Virus record (IMG/VR): IMGVR_UViG_3300033153_010210
Coordinates: 1-64,000 of that record
Reading direction: 5' to 3' (one strand)
DNA: 64,000 nucleotides
Source: a virus
Below, piece after piece: positions 9,050-17,774 of the stretch. Position 1 is the first letter of the stretch. The number at the start of each line of letters is the position of its first letter. The translations under genes were made by a program, and so were the position numbers. Below the pieces are notes generated by a model, which was not told where the DNA came from, searched no databases, and worked only from the letters and a program-made list of their open reading frames with translations.

Positions 9050-11095
9050 GTGAATAAAGAAATTTATGAATATTTGTCTCCATACCTATCAGATGATAGT
9101 AGTATACTTTTAAAAGAAGGCTATCTAGATGATAATATTAATGATATTCTTGATTATTTACAAGTATTGCTTACAGATACGTCAATTCCTGATAACGTTA
9201 AAGCCTATAAACTTAGGAATCTATGGCAATTATTCTACAGGATAAGACCTCCTACGGTAGAAGAGTTTCTTACTCCAAAGTGGATAGGCGTAATCGCAGA
9301 CAAGATATATCCACAAGTAAAGGAGGCATTTAAACAGTACATGCAGCCATTAAATGGAAAAAGGGTATTGGCGTTAAGCACCTGTATTGGATGGGGAAAA
9401 ACGACCCTGTCTACACTTATAGCAACATATATTGTTGTTCATTTGCATTATATGAAAAATCCGAAACGATTTTTTAATCTCAATGAAATAGGGGCTATTG
9501 TAATTGCTCTTATGAGCTTCACACAAAGGAAGGTAAACCAGTTATTACTCCAGCCATTTTATACCTTGTTGAAATCTTCTCCAATGTTTGAAAGGGTATG
9601 GAGGGAGGACAGACTTGAAATTAAACAGAAAGAAATCGGTGATAAAAAAATAGCCTATACAAGTGCGGGTAGAATGGGCGCTTTCCAATTTAGTAGAGAT
9701 ATTCATATAACAATTGCAAGCAGTAGAGAAGATTTGCTCGGTATGAATATTATCTTAGGAATTGTTTCAGAAATTTCCTTTTGGATTAATCGTGGAATAG
9801 CTATTGAGGAGATTTGGGGGGCGTTTTCGGATATGAGAGAAAGAGTTAACTCACGATTTGCTCATCGATATTTAAGTGGAGTTATATTAGACAGCTCCCC
9901 ATTAGATCTTTCTACATCCCCTATTGATAAGTGGATTTATGAGGGGGACGCTCAAACCGATCCTGAAGTACTCATCATAAATGCTAAGCATTGGGATATG
10001 TTTCCTGAAAAATACCCAAAGTGGCAGAAAACAAATCAAACTATTCCGGTTTTTAAAGGAGATGCAGCGAGGCCTCCAAAAGTATTAAATGATGAAGAGT
10101 ATGAACGATATGCAAAAGAAGAGATAATAGAATTCCCGATTGATATGGTGGAAGCATTGAAAAACTCAACGGGGTTAAAAAGAGTAGTAGCTGATTTTGC
10201 AGGATGGCCTGCAGGAAGTCTTCCAAAGTTGATAGATGATAAAAGAGTGGTTGAAAATATTTTTACAAATAAACTTAATAATGTTTATACCTCTATTGTA
10301 GCGCCGGACGATAAAGACCCTGAAAAATTAATATGGTACAAAGTAAGGGACTTGTTCTTTATTAAATCAGGACGTTGTTATGAGTTTTATAGGGCCCCTC
10401 ATGCATTACGTACAATTCATATTGATTTAGCTGAAAGCGGTGATATGGCTTGTATAAGCATGTGCCATTTAGAGATTGATATTGATTCGGGTTCAAATAT
10501 TGTAGTAGGAGATTTTACGATACCAATATCCCCCGAAAAGTCTAAAATAAATCTTGACGCTGTATGCAATTTTATACTCGATTTAAAAAAAGAAGGGCAT
10601 ATAAGTTTTTATAAAGTTACTGCAGATCAATATCAAAGTAGTGCTCTTTTACAAAGATTAAAACGGAATAATATAGAAGTTGACAAATTATCAGTTGATA
10701 GAGATACCACTCCCTACAGAGTGGTTATTAGTTGGATATATAATAATAGAATCAGAATTGGAAGAAATGTTATTCTTAAGAATAATTTACTTTCACTTGT
10801 TGAAGTAAAAAATGAAAGGGGGAGAACAAAAATAGATCATACTAATGGTCGAATGGTGTATGAAGATAACGGTGATTGGAACAGATCATTAATGGGAATA
10901 AATGCAAAAGATGCAAGTGACAGTTTTGTTGGTAGTGCTTATACTCTTATAGCAGAACTTGAAAATTCTATTCCACAATACACTTGGAGAGATGAACAAT
11001 CTTTACAAAGTGATCAAAATGATGAAGATGTAGTTGATATGCCTATATTAGAAGAGTTACGTAAGAAGTTTAATTATATTTACTCTGATAATTAA
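9050..11095 (+). CDS. terL: Terminase large subunit (DNA packaging ATPase/nuclease)
   Basis: Packaging motor subunit that pumps DNA into the prohead and cuts it. The ATPase domain has a Walker A-like CIGWGKTT (residues 112-119) and a hydrophobic strand ending in SEISFW as probable Walker B. The C-terminal RNase H-like nuclease starts at the strand IHIDLAESGD and has the later acidic segment TADQYQS. The length of 681 residues is in the range of T4 gp17 (610). GTG at 9050 is the first possible start because an in-frame TAA lies at 9041-9043. There is no recognisable Shine-Dalgarno site. No small subunit was identified. Confidence 0.88.
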   Translation: MNKEIYEYLSPYLSDDSSILLKEGYLDDNINDILDYLQVLLTDTSIPDNVKAYKLRNLWQLFYRIRPPTVEEFLTPKWIGVIADKIYPQVKEAFKQYMQPLNGKRVLALSTCIGWGKTTLSTLIATYIVVHLHYMKNPKRFFNLNEIGAIVIALMSFTQRKVNQLLLQPFYTLLKSSPMFERVWREDRLEIKQKEIGDKKIAYTSAGRMGAFQFSRDIHITIASSREDLLGMNIILGIVSEISFWINRGIAIEEIWGAFSDMRERVNSRFAHRYLSGVILDSSPLDLSTSPIDKWIYEGDAQTDPEVLIINAKHWDMFPEKYPKWQKTNQTIPVFKGDAARPPKVLNDEEYERYAKEEIIEFPIDMVEALKNSTGLKRVVADFAGWPAGSLPKLIDDKRVVENIFTNKLNNVYTSIVAPDDKDPEKLIWYKVRDLFFIKSGRCYEFYRAPHALRTIHIDLAESGDMACISMCHLEIDIDSGSNIVVGDFTIPISPEKSKINLDAVCNFILDLKKEGHISFYKVTADQYQSSALLQRLKRNNIEVDKLSVDRDTTPYRVVISWIYNNRIRIGRNVILKNNLLSLVEVKNERGRTKIDHTNGRMVYEDNGDWNRSLMGINAKDASDSFVGSAYTLIAELENSIPQYTWRDEQSLQSDQNDEDVVDMPILEELRKKFNYIYSDN

Positions 11096-11137
11096 ATTTT
11101 TTTATAAAAAAATTTATATTTTATATACGGGAGAGTT

Positions 11138-11488
11138 ATGAAAGTAAATAAAGAAGGTAAAGAAATATTAGAAAGAATACATTTAATATCGGGAGTTAAA
11201 AAAGATGATGTAATTAGTGTATTGGAATCGTTATCGATTCTTATTGTTTTAAACTATCTTAATAATGATGATACTTATATCCCATTTATTGGAAATTGTC
11301 ATTTAGAATATAAAGGTGATAAAGTAATAGATGGGAAAGCAGAAGCTGTAGTAAAATGTATCTTTAGTGTAGATGATTTTCTTCTCCGTAACATCGGCCA
11401 AATAGAAGATGGTATTTCGGTTGATGCAGAAAAAATTCTTAAAAGGAAGATTTACTCTACATTAGGCGAATATCTAAACAAGGAGTAA
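11138..11488 (+). CDS. Hypothetical small protein
   Basis: A protein of 116 residues between the terminase and the helicase loader. The N-terminal half (GVKKDDVISVLESL then YIPFIG) looks loosely like the helices and start of the arm of an HU/IHF-type DNA-binding protein, but the similarity is weak and I do not assign it. The start follows GGGAGAG. The upstream spacer is AT-only sequence. Confidence 0.7.
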   Translation: MKVNKEGKEILERIHLISGVKKDDVISVLESLSILIVLNYLNNDDTYIPFIGNCHLEYKGDKVIDGKAEAVVKCIFSVDDFLLRNIGQIEDGISVDAEKILKRKIYSTLGEYLNKE

Positions 11489-11528
11489 TAATTAAAAATT
11501 TTTAAAGAAAAAGAGATACTTTTGAAAA

Positions 11529-12272
11529 ATGAAACTACCGAAATTTAGACCTTGTGTAAAGTGTGATAACGGATACATATATAGTACAAATTCATTTAAT
11601 GAACCTGTAGTTACAATTTGCTCATGTTTACAGAAATATCAGTATCAAATAAATCTGTTACAGAAATTAGAAAAAGCCAATATATTTCCTTCTCAATTTC
11701 TCTTGAAATATGATATAGATAACGATTATATCGGGCCTGATAAACAAGGTAATATACCAAAATTGAAAAAATTTATAAGGGAATTTAAGGACACTTTTTA
11801 TGATAAAACTCTGTATATATACGGAAAAGTTGGAACTCAAAAAACAACAGTTGCTAATTGGATAGCAAAAGAGTTGATAGAGAAAGGCGTAAGTGTTTAT
11901 TTTACTTTTTTAAATGATTTAATAAAAGAATTGCAAGAAAATACTTTTAGTGAACTTGATTTGGAAGATAAATACTATGATTGTGATTGTCTTATTATAG
12001 ACAGAGCTTTTGGTAGGGATAAAGTTACCATTTATAAAAGTGGATATCAAATTCCGTTCTTAGATAATTTCCTTCGTAGAAGAATAGATCAATTAAATAA
12101 AGCAACTATTATTATATCAAATGATGCAATAGAGAATATATCTAAGAATGGATTTAACGAGGATATTCAAAGTTTGATCGAAAGAAAAACGAAACCGATT
12201 AAGTCAGTTTTTCTTTTTGAAGATTATTATGGAATTAAAGATGATTTTGGAACATTAAAGTTATGGGAATAA
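11529..12272 (+). CDS. DnaC-like helicase loader ATPase
   Basis: Predicted AAA+ protein that loads the replicative helicase encoded immediately downstream (1 base gap). The N-terminus has a Cys cluster (CVKC then CSC, residues 9-34) like the zinc site of DnaC/DnaI-type loaders. The P-loop reads YGKVGTQKTT, with Gln where Gly is usual. The Walker B strand CLIIDR has Arg where Asp or Glu is usual, and a sensor-1-like IIISND follows. The degenerate motifs suggest altered or lost ATP hydrolysis. Function is inferred from fold cues plus the adjacent DnaB. Confidence 0.75.
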   Translation: MKLPKFRPCVKCDNGYIYSTNSFNEPVVTICSCLQKYQYQINLLQKLEKANIFPSQFLLKYDIDNDYIGPDKQGNIPKLKKFIREFKDTFYDKTLYIYGKVGTQKTTVANWIAKELIEKGVSVYFTFLNDLIKELQENTFSELDLEDKYYDCDCLIIDRAFGRDKVTIYKSGYQIPFLDNFLRRRIDQLNKATIIISNDAIENISKNGFNEDIQSLIERKTKPIKSVFLFEDYYGIKDDFGTLKLWE

Positions 12273-12273
12273 T

Positions 12274-13695
12274 ATGAACGAAAAAAGTATTGTTTATCTT
12301 GAACAAAATATATTATCGTGTTGTATTGAAAATCCTAGATATATTTTTGATATTGATAGTAAGTTTTTTTTATCCGAAGAAGGGGCTGAGTTATTTAAAA
12401 CATTTAAGAATCTTTATATTCGGGATTTACCAATTAATAAAAGAAATATTTTAATTGATTTAAGCAAAAAAAATAAATCAATACAAGAAACTATTATTGA
12501 TAGTTTATTTGATCTTAATGTTGAAAAAGATGAGTCAAATTTTCAAAAATACCTTAAAGATTTAAAAGAGCAACGATTTAAGTTTAATGTTATAAAACAA
12601 ATAATTCCTAGTATGCTTAAAGAAAGCTCTAAAGCAGAGGTTTCAATTGGCGAAATAACCGAACTTGTTCAAAGTATACAAGAAGAACTTTATGAATTAA
12701 ATAAGAAAGAAACAAAGTTGTATACTCCTGATCGTATGTTTAGTGATTATGAATTAACTTTGTATTCAAGGCAGGATACTGTATTTGATTATAGTACAGG
12801 CGATAGTTATTTAGATAGCATGCTATTAGAAAAATTCCAACCAGGAAGAATAACAACAATATTTGGCCCTAGCGGAGTGGGTAAAAGTGCTTTTGCCTTA
12901 TTTCTTGTAAATAGACAGATGCATAAGATGATTCCTAGTATGTATTTCACTCTTGAAATGACGTACGAATCTACTATGGATAGATTAGTTGCACAAATAT
13001 TAAATATTCCTGTAAAAGAACTATACCCACAAATATATAGTAGAGATAACATTGAAGAGGTAAATCATTCAATTATTCAACAGGTAAGAGAGTTAAAAGA
13101 AAGATTTAAAGATTCGCAATTTTTTGAGCTTATTGAAGAGGATTCTTTGTACATTCATAATATTGAATCACTGATACGGGATTTTAAAGTTAAAAGTAAA
13201 GTTGATTATGTAATCGTAACGATTGATTTGTTAACTATGTTAAAAGAATTTAACGAGGGAAGTAAAAGTAAAGCGGATAAATATGAAGATGCTATGAATT
13301 TATTACATGAGATGGCAAGAAGAAATAATGTTCATATAGTGGGGGTAGTGCAGGGAAGAAGACAGAATGAAAGAGTTAATATTACAAGCATAGATCAATT
13401 AGAAAGATTTAGACCCCAATCACAAGAAATAAAAAATTCGGGGGCTATTTATGAAAGATCACGAACAATATTGGGCATATTTAGAAAGAAGCACTTTGCT
13501 AATTTATATCTTCCAAATGATCCTAATACATCTATAATGCCAGATATAATGGAAATTGATATTTTAAAACAGAACATGGGGGCAACAGGACGTATAAACT
13601 ATTTGTTTGAACCTGAAACATATAGATTTATGAAAATTGTAGATAATGTAGAAGAGATAGAAAATTCAGGAGAGGGAAATGAAGATATTAGTTAA
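12274..13695 (+). CDS. dnaB: Replicative DNA helicase, DnaB-like
   Basis: Hexameric 5'-3' helicase for phage DNA replication. The N-terminal region (residues 1-130) is helical, like the DnaB N-domain. The RecA-like C-domain has Walker A GPSGVGKS near residue 198, the YFTLEM segment, a Walker B strand DYVIVTIDLL, a GVVQGRR segment and a late basic SGAIYERSR segment matching DnaB motifs. The length of 473 residues is typical. Its loader is encoded just upstream, so the two probably act as a pair. The ATG directly follows the loader stop. Confidence 0.9.
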   Translation: MNEKSIVYLEQNILSCCIENPRYIFDIDSKFFLSEEGAELFKTFKNLYIRDLPINKRNILIDLSKKNKSIQETIIDSLFDLNVEKDESNFQKYLKDLKEQRFKFNVIKQIIPSMLKESSKAEVSIGEITELVQSIQEELYELNKKETKLYTPDRMFSDYELTLYSRQDTVFDYSTGDSYLDSMLLEKFQPGRITTIFGPSGVGKSAFALFLVNRQMHKMIPSMYFTLEMTYESTMDRLVAQILNIPVKELYPQIYSRDNIEEVNHSIIQQVRELKERFKDSQFFELIEEDSLYIHNIESLIRDFKVKSKVDYVIVTIDLLTMLKEFNEGSKSKADKYEDAMNLLHEMARRNNVHIVGVVQGRRQNERVNITSIDQLERFRPQSQEIKNSGAIYERSRTILGIFRKKHFANLYLPNDPNTSIMPDIMEIDILKQNMGATGRINYLFEPETYRFMKIVDNVEEIENSGEGNEDIS

Positions 13696-13755
13696 AAAAT
13701 TTTTAAAAAAAATTTATATTATAATTAAAGAAAAATCTTTTTAAGGAGTGTAAAA

Positions 13756-14613
13756 ATGAATAATTTTAATTCTGTACAAGGACTTGATCTTAATCAAGTC
13801 AAACAAAGTATAGCGTTTCCTATTTCACGTATGGATTTAGTAACAGAAAATCCACATGAGGAAACAAAATTTCAACTAGTACGGAGGGAAGATACGGGGA
13901 GGAAGTTAGGTATTATTAGAAAAAATCATCCCACTATTCCATATCCGGATGTTATGGATTGGCTTACTGCTGAATTTGATAACGCTGAAGTAGTATATAA
14001 ACTTCGAGATTCGGTAGTAAAAAATGATGGGTCATTATTTCAAGAATATCTTTTTGATTACAATATTGAACCGCCAGATGGTGAGGATATCTCCCCTCTT
14101 GTTATAGTAAAATCAAGTTACGTAGGCCCCCCGCTTGATATATACTTCGGCACCTATCGATTTGTGTGTAGTAATGGAGTAATAACAGGGGAAACAATTG
14201 AAAAAATTCACATTAATGCACGATCCTCCGATATTCTTAATTCATCTATTCGAGATGATATAAGAGTGTCCTTAGATAAATTTGAAAGAGTAGCGGGGCT
14301 GTATAAAAATCTTACTCATGAAAAATTTAATCCATATCTTAATGCAGTCATTGCCAATATGTATATTTCAACTGGAGTTAAGAAAGTAATTCTTAAAGAA
14401 CTTCAAAAACAAGGCAGTGTTGAATTATTAAAAGAAAAAATTAAAGCTGAAGACTTTAATGAAAATTTTAGAGAAAATCTATTCAATATAATAAATGAAA
14501 TTACCGCATGGGAATTTTACAATATTGTAACTAATATTGCCACAAGAAAGAGTAATACTGTAGCGGCTCGATTAGGAAATTACATAAATATTTCTAAGGT
14601 ATTTAGAATTTAA
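13756..14613 (+). CDS. DUF932-like phage protein
   Basis: A protein of 285 residues with the hallmark FGTYRFVCSNGVITGE segment, which resembles the phage/plasmid DUF932 family of unknown function. The following helical region ends in a short basic tail. It starts with ATG after AAGGAGTG. It ends nine bases before the tmRNA-like RNA. In other phages such proteins occur near replication and recombination genes, as here, but no activity is established. Confidence 0.75.
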   Translation: MNNFNSVQGLDLNQVKQSIAFPISRMDLVTENPHEETKFQLVRREDTGRKLGIIRKNHPTIPYPDVMDWLTAEFDNAEVVYKLRDSVVKNDGSLFQEYLFDYNIEPPDGEDISPLVIVKSSYVGPPLDIYFGTYRFVCSNGVITGETIEKIHINARSSDILNSSIRDDIRVSLDKFERVAGLYKNLTHEKFNPYLNAVIANMYISTGVKKVILKELQKQGSVELLKEKIKAEDFNENFRENLFNIINEITAWEFYNIVTNIATRKSNTVAARLGNYINISKVFRI

Positions 14614-14621
14614 ATAGAATT

Positions 14622-14733
14622 GGGGATGCAATTGGTTCGACTGTTAAAATAACACGGGGAGAGATACGATGCTCTCCCCGTGCTTTAAAAGACGACTTTA
14701 ACTAGGACGAGGGTTCAAGGCCCTCCATCTCCA
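14622..14733 (+). ncRNA. Miniature tmRNA-like RNA with an alanine tRNA-like domain
   Basis: Both ends of a tmRNA tRNA-like domain are present. The acceptor stem GGGGATG (14622-14628) pairs with CATCTCC (14726-14732) over 7 base pairs. It includes a G3.U70 wobble and discriminator A (14733), the alanine identity signals. The D-like segment TTGGTTCGAC (14632-14641) matches the tmRNA consensus. The T arm is GAGGG (14709-14713), loop TTCAAGG, CCCTC (14721-14725). A P2-like stem GTTAAA/TTTAAC (14643-14648/14697-14702) encloses an 11-bp hairpin (14653-14663/14672-14682). The total is about 112 bases against roughly 350 for normal tmRNA, so there is no room for four pseudoknots. CCA is not encoded. 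GCTTTAAAAGAC up to TAG at 14703 could encode a seven-residue tag, but nothing proves it. Confidence 0.8.
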
Positions 14734-14749
14734 AAAGTAGAGAAGTAAT

Positions 14750-15010
14750 ATGGTGTGTTTAGAGGATAAAGATAAAGATACTGCACTTACAAAAGTGGCG
14801 ATAGGATTTACTCAAGCCGGCAATACTTTAGGAACTACTTCAGATATGGAGGAGTTAACATTGGAGGTGGAAAGTCAGTATGGCGATATTTCTAAGGGGG
14901 GACTTTTTTTTGTTCTAAGAACTAATACAGGATGGAGTTTTGATAATATTAACGATATTGAACAAACGATAAGAAAATTATGGAGTAAATTAAAAAATAT
15001 AAAAATTTAA
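14750..15010 (+). CDS. Small hypothetical protein
   Basis: A protein of 86 residues beginning 17 bases after the tmRNA-like RNA. It has no recognisable domain. It is mildly acidic, with a possible strand GGLFFVLRTNTGW and a basic C-terminal helix. The ribosome site (AGAGAAG) is moderate. It is probably a real small phage gene because the frame is open and fills the gap between the RNA and the next promoter box. Confidence 0.55.
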   Translation: MVCLEDKDKDTALTKVAIGFTQAGNTLGTTSDMEELTLEVESQYGDISKGGLFFVLRTNTGWSFDNINDIEQTIRKLWSKLKNIKI

Positions 15011-15036
15011 ATTTTTAAATAAAAAATTGAACCACA

Positions 15037-15044
15037 TACTAATA
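15037..15044 (+). promoter_or_regulatory. TACTAATA box before the SLOG gene
   Basis: TACTAATA followed by TATTGT, then AAAGGTGG and the ATG at 15065. An AATTTTTAA element lies about 18 bases upstream of the box. Confidence 0.55.
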
Positions 15045-15064
15045 TATTGTAAAAGGTGGTTTTT

Positions 15065-15499
15065 ATGCTTAAGGCGATTGTAACAGGATCAAAAAATTTT
15101 AGTGATTATAAATTTCTCGAGGATATAATTGATGAAGTTTTATTTGAGATATACGTTTTTTCAAAAGGATTTAATTATGTTGAAATAGTGTCAGGAACAT
15201 CTTCTAAAGGGGTTGACAGTCTTAGTGTACAGTATGCAAAGAGTAGAAATTATCAAATTAAACAATTTCCAGTACAATGGGATTTATATGGTAGAAGAGC
15301 GGGAATATTACGCAACAATGAAATGGCAAAGTATTTATACAGAAATATATACGAGCACAAAGGGCTTGGAATTTGTATATGTTTTTGGGATGAAAAAAGT
15401 AAAGGCACTGCCAATATGATTGATACTGCAAAGCAGTATAATATTCCTACTTATGTAATAAATTATAATTCCCTAGAATGGGATGAGGAGGAAATATAA
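15065..15499 (+). CDS. SLOG-family nucleotide-binding protein (DUF2493/YspA-like)
   Basis: A Rossmann-like SLOG protein predicted to bind a nucleotide or nucleotide-derived ligand. It has the early VTGSKNF loop, then VSGTSSKGVDSL, the RRAGILRNNEMA segment and the late GTANMIDTAKQYNIP, all in the usual order for DUF2493 proteins, which are common in phages. The ATG at 15065 is preferred over the upstream GTG at 15056, because AAAGGTGG (15052-15059) lies at the right distance only for the ATG. The substrate is unknown. Confidence 0.8.
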   Translation: MLKAIVTGSKNFSDYKFLEDIIDEVLFEIYVFSKGFNYVEIVSGTSSKGVDSLSVQYAKSRNYQIKQFPVQWDLYGRRAGILRNNEMAKYLYRNIYEHKGLGICICFWDEKSKGTANMIDTAKQYNIPTYVINYNSLEWDEEEI

Positions 15500-15639
15500 T
15501 GGGAGATAAGGTGAAACTTAATGAAAAAGAAATAACTCGAGAAGAATTAGAAAAAAAGAAAGAAGAGATCGCAAACATGTCAGGAGCTCGAATAGTTGAA
15601 GTCCGACCCGGAGAATTCAAGATTAGACTTTACGATTAA
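15499..15639 (+). CDS. Small hypothetical protein, 46 residues
   Basis: ATG overlaps the stop of the preceding gene (TAATG), and GAGGAGGAA lies just upstream. It encodes MGDKVKLNEKEIT, then a Lys/Glu helix and a short C-terminal strand ending KIRLYD. The overlap and strong ribosome site make it a likely real gene, with unknown function. Confidence 0.6.
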   Translation: MGDKVKLNEKEITREELEKKKEEIANMSGARIVEVRPGEFKIRLYD

Positions 15640-15667
15640 TTTTTTTTTAAAAAGGAAATCAGAAAAC

Positions 15668-16045
15668 ATGGAAAAAAAAGAAGAAAAAAATAGAATAAAA
15701 AAATTTGAAAATGATCCGCCTAAAAATTTATATTCTAGACTTGCATATCGATACCTTTTTAATAGATTAAAGACGTATATTCGAATTGTTATGGTGCATA
15801 AAAAAACTGAAGAAGAAGCAAAAGCTGAAATATATCGACATCTTGTTCGCTATATGCTTAAAATACAAGAATGTATAGATCAATTTGAAAAGGATTTAGA
15901 AAATTTATTAGAGGATGGCGACAGAGTTTATTTTCCATTAGAAGAGGAATGTATAGAAAAGACGAATGGCAAAATTCAAATAGTTTCAGTTGGAAAAGAT
16001 CAAATTCATAAATGGGTAAAAACTTATAAAAAAAATGAACAATAA
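15668..16045 (+). CDS. Hypothetical helical protein
   Basis: A protein of 125 residues, strongly charged and mostly helical, with a basic N-terminus and a segment RLAYRYLFNRLKTYIR. The ATG at 15668 is preceded by AAAAAGGAAA. A longer frame from 15596 would overlap the preceding small gene and lacks a ribosome site. Function is unknown. Confidence 0.65.
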   Translation: MEKKEEKNRIKKFENDPPKNLYSRLAYRYLFNRLKTYIRIVMVHKKTEEEAKAEIYRHLVRYMLKIQECIDQFEKDLENLLEDGDRVYFPLEEECIEKTNGKIQIVSVGKDQIHKWVKTYKKNEQ

Positions 16046-16069
16046 TAAAAAATTATCATAAAATGTATA

Positions 16070-16077
16070 TATTAATA
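16070..16077 (+). promoter_or_regulatory. TATTAATA variant of the late box
   Basis: One-base variant of TACTAATA, 28 bases before the ATG at 16105. It lies in a short AT-rich intergenic stretch. Confidence 0.3.
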
Positions 16078-16104
16078 TTAAAAATAAAACGGGGGTATCT
16101 AGAA

Positions 16105-16293
16105 ATGAAAAGAACGTTAAATGAAATAACCGCAATCATTAAATTAAAGACCGATTTTGAAAAACTTAAAGCATTATTTATATTGTTGAATATCGATTTT
16201 GAAGTTGCTGGCAATAGTCTGCGCATAGAAAATAGAAGATTTGATTTTGGACCAAAAACTGGAGATTTAACTAATATTGAAGATTGTGAATGA
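16105..16293 (+). CDS. Small hypothetical protein, 62 residues
   Basis: The ATG at 16105 is chosen because GGGGG (16091-16095) precedes it. The upstream in-frame ATG at 16063 has no ribosome site and would cover the promoter-like box. The protein has two predicted helices followed by short strands (LRIENRRFDFGP). No function recognised. Confidence 0.55.
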   Translation: MKRTLNEITAIIKLKTDFEKLKALFILLNIDFEVAGNSLRIENRRFDFGPKTGDLTNIEDCE

Positions 16294-16321
16294 AAAAAAG
16301 AAAGATAGGAGTTAAAATAAT

Positions 16322-17272
16322 ATGAAAAATAAAATTATCATATTCGGTGATGATCATATTCGATATGATGAGCCTTTCTTTAGCGCTAAAAAAGATTATT
16401 TTCAATGGGTAATACAGCAAGATTTTAATAATAAAGATAATATAGCAATTCATGTTGGGGATTTGTTTCATAGTAATCATCCAACTCCTCGTGAGTATGA
16501 TTTAGCGTATTGGTTTTTACAAAAGTTAAGATTTTCTAAAGTATTTATTCTCTCGGGAAATGGTATACATGAATATAACAGAGTAAAAGAGACGTATGCT
16601 ATAAAACCTCTTGATAGAATAGATAATGTAGAAATTATTATTAAACCACAGGAATCGAAGTTAGGTAATCTTAATATTTTATTCCTTCCATGGATTCCAA
16701 GTCGTTATTATAATGACATGACTATGAGGGAGTGGTATGAAGGTCTTCCAGAGAAAGAGTACGATTATATATTTGGACATTTTGCTCACAAAGAATTTTA
16801 CGGAACTGAAATTGATATTTCCCAATTAAAAGGGAAAAAAAGAATGGGGCATATCCATGTGCCTGATGATGAGTATGTTGGAGTAAATACAATTACAAGA
16901 GCAGATGAAAAAGGAATACATTGCAGGCTTAATTGTATTGATATGTTTACAGGAGAGGAAGAACTTATCGAAATTCCCAAATTTTTAGACTATTATGAAG
17001 TAGAATACCCAAATAAATTGCCGGATAATATAGAAGCTCGATATTCGATATGGACGGTTACTAATGCTCCATCAAAAGAAAAAGCTGAACAGAAGTACAG
17101 TTACATTTATATAAAGAATATTGTTCTAGATAATAAAAGTTTGTCCAGGAGCAATAATAAAAATACTAATATAACAGGAAAAAAAGCGTCAATAAGGGAA
17201 TATTTTGATTTCTTTATACAGGACTATGGAATAAGTAAAGAAATAGAAAAAAAATTAAGGAGTGTTATATGA
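16322..17272 (+). CDS. 47: Recombination endonuclease subunit, T4 gp47/Mre11-like
   Basis: Metallophosphoesterase nuclease, partner of the gp46-like ATPase at 2811-4847. Metal-binding motifs appear in order: DDH (residues 9-11), GDLFH near 47, GNGIHE near 81 (GN-x-x-H, where GNHD is usual), GHFAH and GHIH. This is the five-motif calcineurin-like pattern of Mre11. The length of 316 residues is close to T4 gp47 (339). The C-terminal part is Lys/Asn-rich. The ATGA overlap with the next gene implies coupling. A strict TACTAATA sits inside the coding region at 17164. Confidence 0.9.
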   Translation: MKNKIIIFGDDHIRYDEPFFSAKKDYFQWVIQQDFNNKDNIAIHVGDLFHSNHPTPREYDLAYWFLQKLRFSKVFILSGNGIHEYNRVKETYAIKPLDRIDNVEIIIKPQESKLGNLNILFLPWIPSRYYNDMTMREWYEGLPEKEYDYIFGHFAHKEFYGTEIDISQLKGKKRMGHIHVPDDEYVGVNTITRADEKGIHCRLNCIDMFTGEEELIEIPKFLDYYEVEYPNKLPDNIEARYSIWTVTNAPSKEKAEQKYSYIYIKNIVLDNKSLSRSNNKNTNITGKKASIREYFDFFIQDYGISKEIEKKLRSVI

Positions 17273-17478
17273 TTGACATAAAAATAAGAGACGTGGAATT
17301 AGAGTTAACAGAGAAAGAGGCCTGGAATTTATATGATAATTTAAGTAAATTTTTTAAGGAAAAAGAAATGGGAAGTTATAAAAATTTATCGGATACTTCA
17401 AAAGATAATGAATTAAAGGTGGATTTGGAATGTTGGGGAAGCTCGAAAAGTCCATCTGTAAATTTGTATATTAAATAG
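17269..17478 (+). CDS. Small hypothetical protein, 69 residues
   Basis: Starts in an ATGA overlap with the gp47-like gene and so is probably coupled to it. It begins with alternating strands (IDIKIRDVELEL) followed by a TEKEAWNLYDNL helix. This strand-helix layout is common in small phage proteins, but I do not recognise a function. Confidence 0.6.
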   Translation: MIDIKIRDVELELTEKEAWNLYDNLSKFFKEKEMGSYKNLSDTSKDNELKVDLECWGSSKSPSVNLYIK

Positions 17479-17512
17479 CAACTATTAAGAGGGGAGGCAT
17501 TAAAAGTTATTT

Positions 17513-17770
17513 ATGAAAGTATGTAGAGATTTTGAAGTAGGAAAGACAGCATATAGCTATAAATGTAAAATATGTGGATTAAACGAAGACCTTTACTATC
17601 ACATGGACGAGGAAAGACCAAAGAGCTATCAATGTCCTATGTGTAAAACTAAAAATTCAATGTACAGAGTATATGGGAATAATAAAATTATTATTCCATT
17701 TCAATGGGGGACTACAGATAACGAGATAAAATTTGATAAAAGGCCGAGTAGAAGGAAACAATATTTTTGA
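17513..17770 (+). CDS. Small zinc-ribbon protein
   Basis: A protein of 85 residues with two Cys pairs, CKICG (residues 18-22) and CPMCK (42-46), spaced as in FmdB-like zinc ribbons. It ends in a basic tail (RPSRRKQYF). The ribosome site GAGGGGAGG lies about 15 bases upstream of the ATG, which is long, so the true start may differ. It probably binds zinc, and its role is unknown. Confidence 0.65.
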   Translation: MKVCRDFEVGKTAYSYKCKICGLNEDLYYHMDEERPKSYQCPMCKTKNSMYRVYGNNKIIIPFQWGTTDNEIKFDKRPSRRKQYF

Positions 17771-17774
17771 TAAT

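Noticed and set aside
11138-11488. HU/IHF-like DNA-binding protein
   Set aside because: The helix pattern is suggestive, but the arm motif and basic residues typical of HU are not evident.
14622-14733. Ordinary tRNA or integration site remnant
   Set aside because: There is no anticodon arm, and both the 5' and 3' tmRNA-specific halves are present with matching stems. An att remnant would carry only the 3' end.
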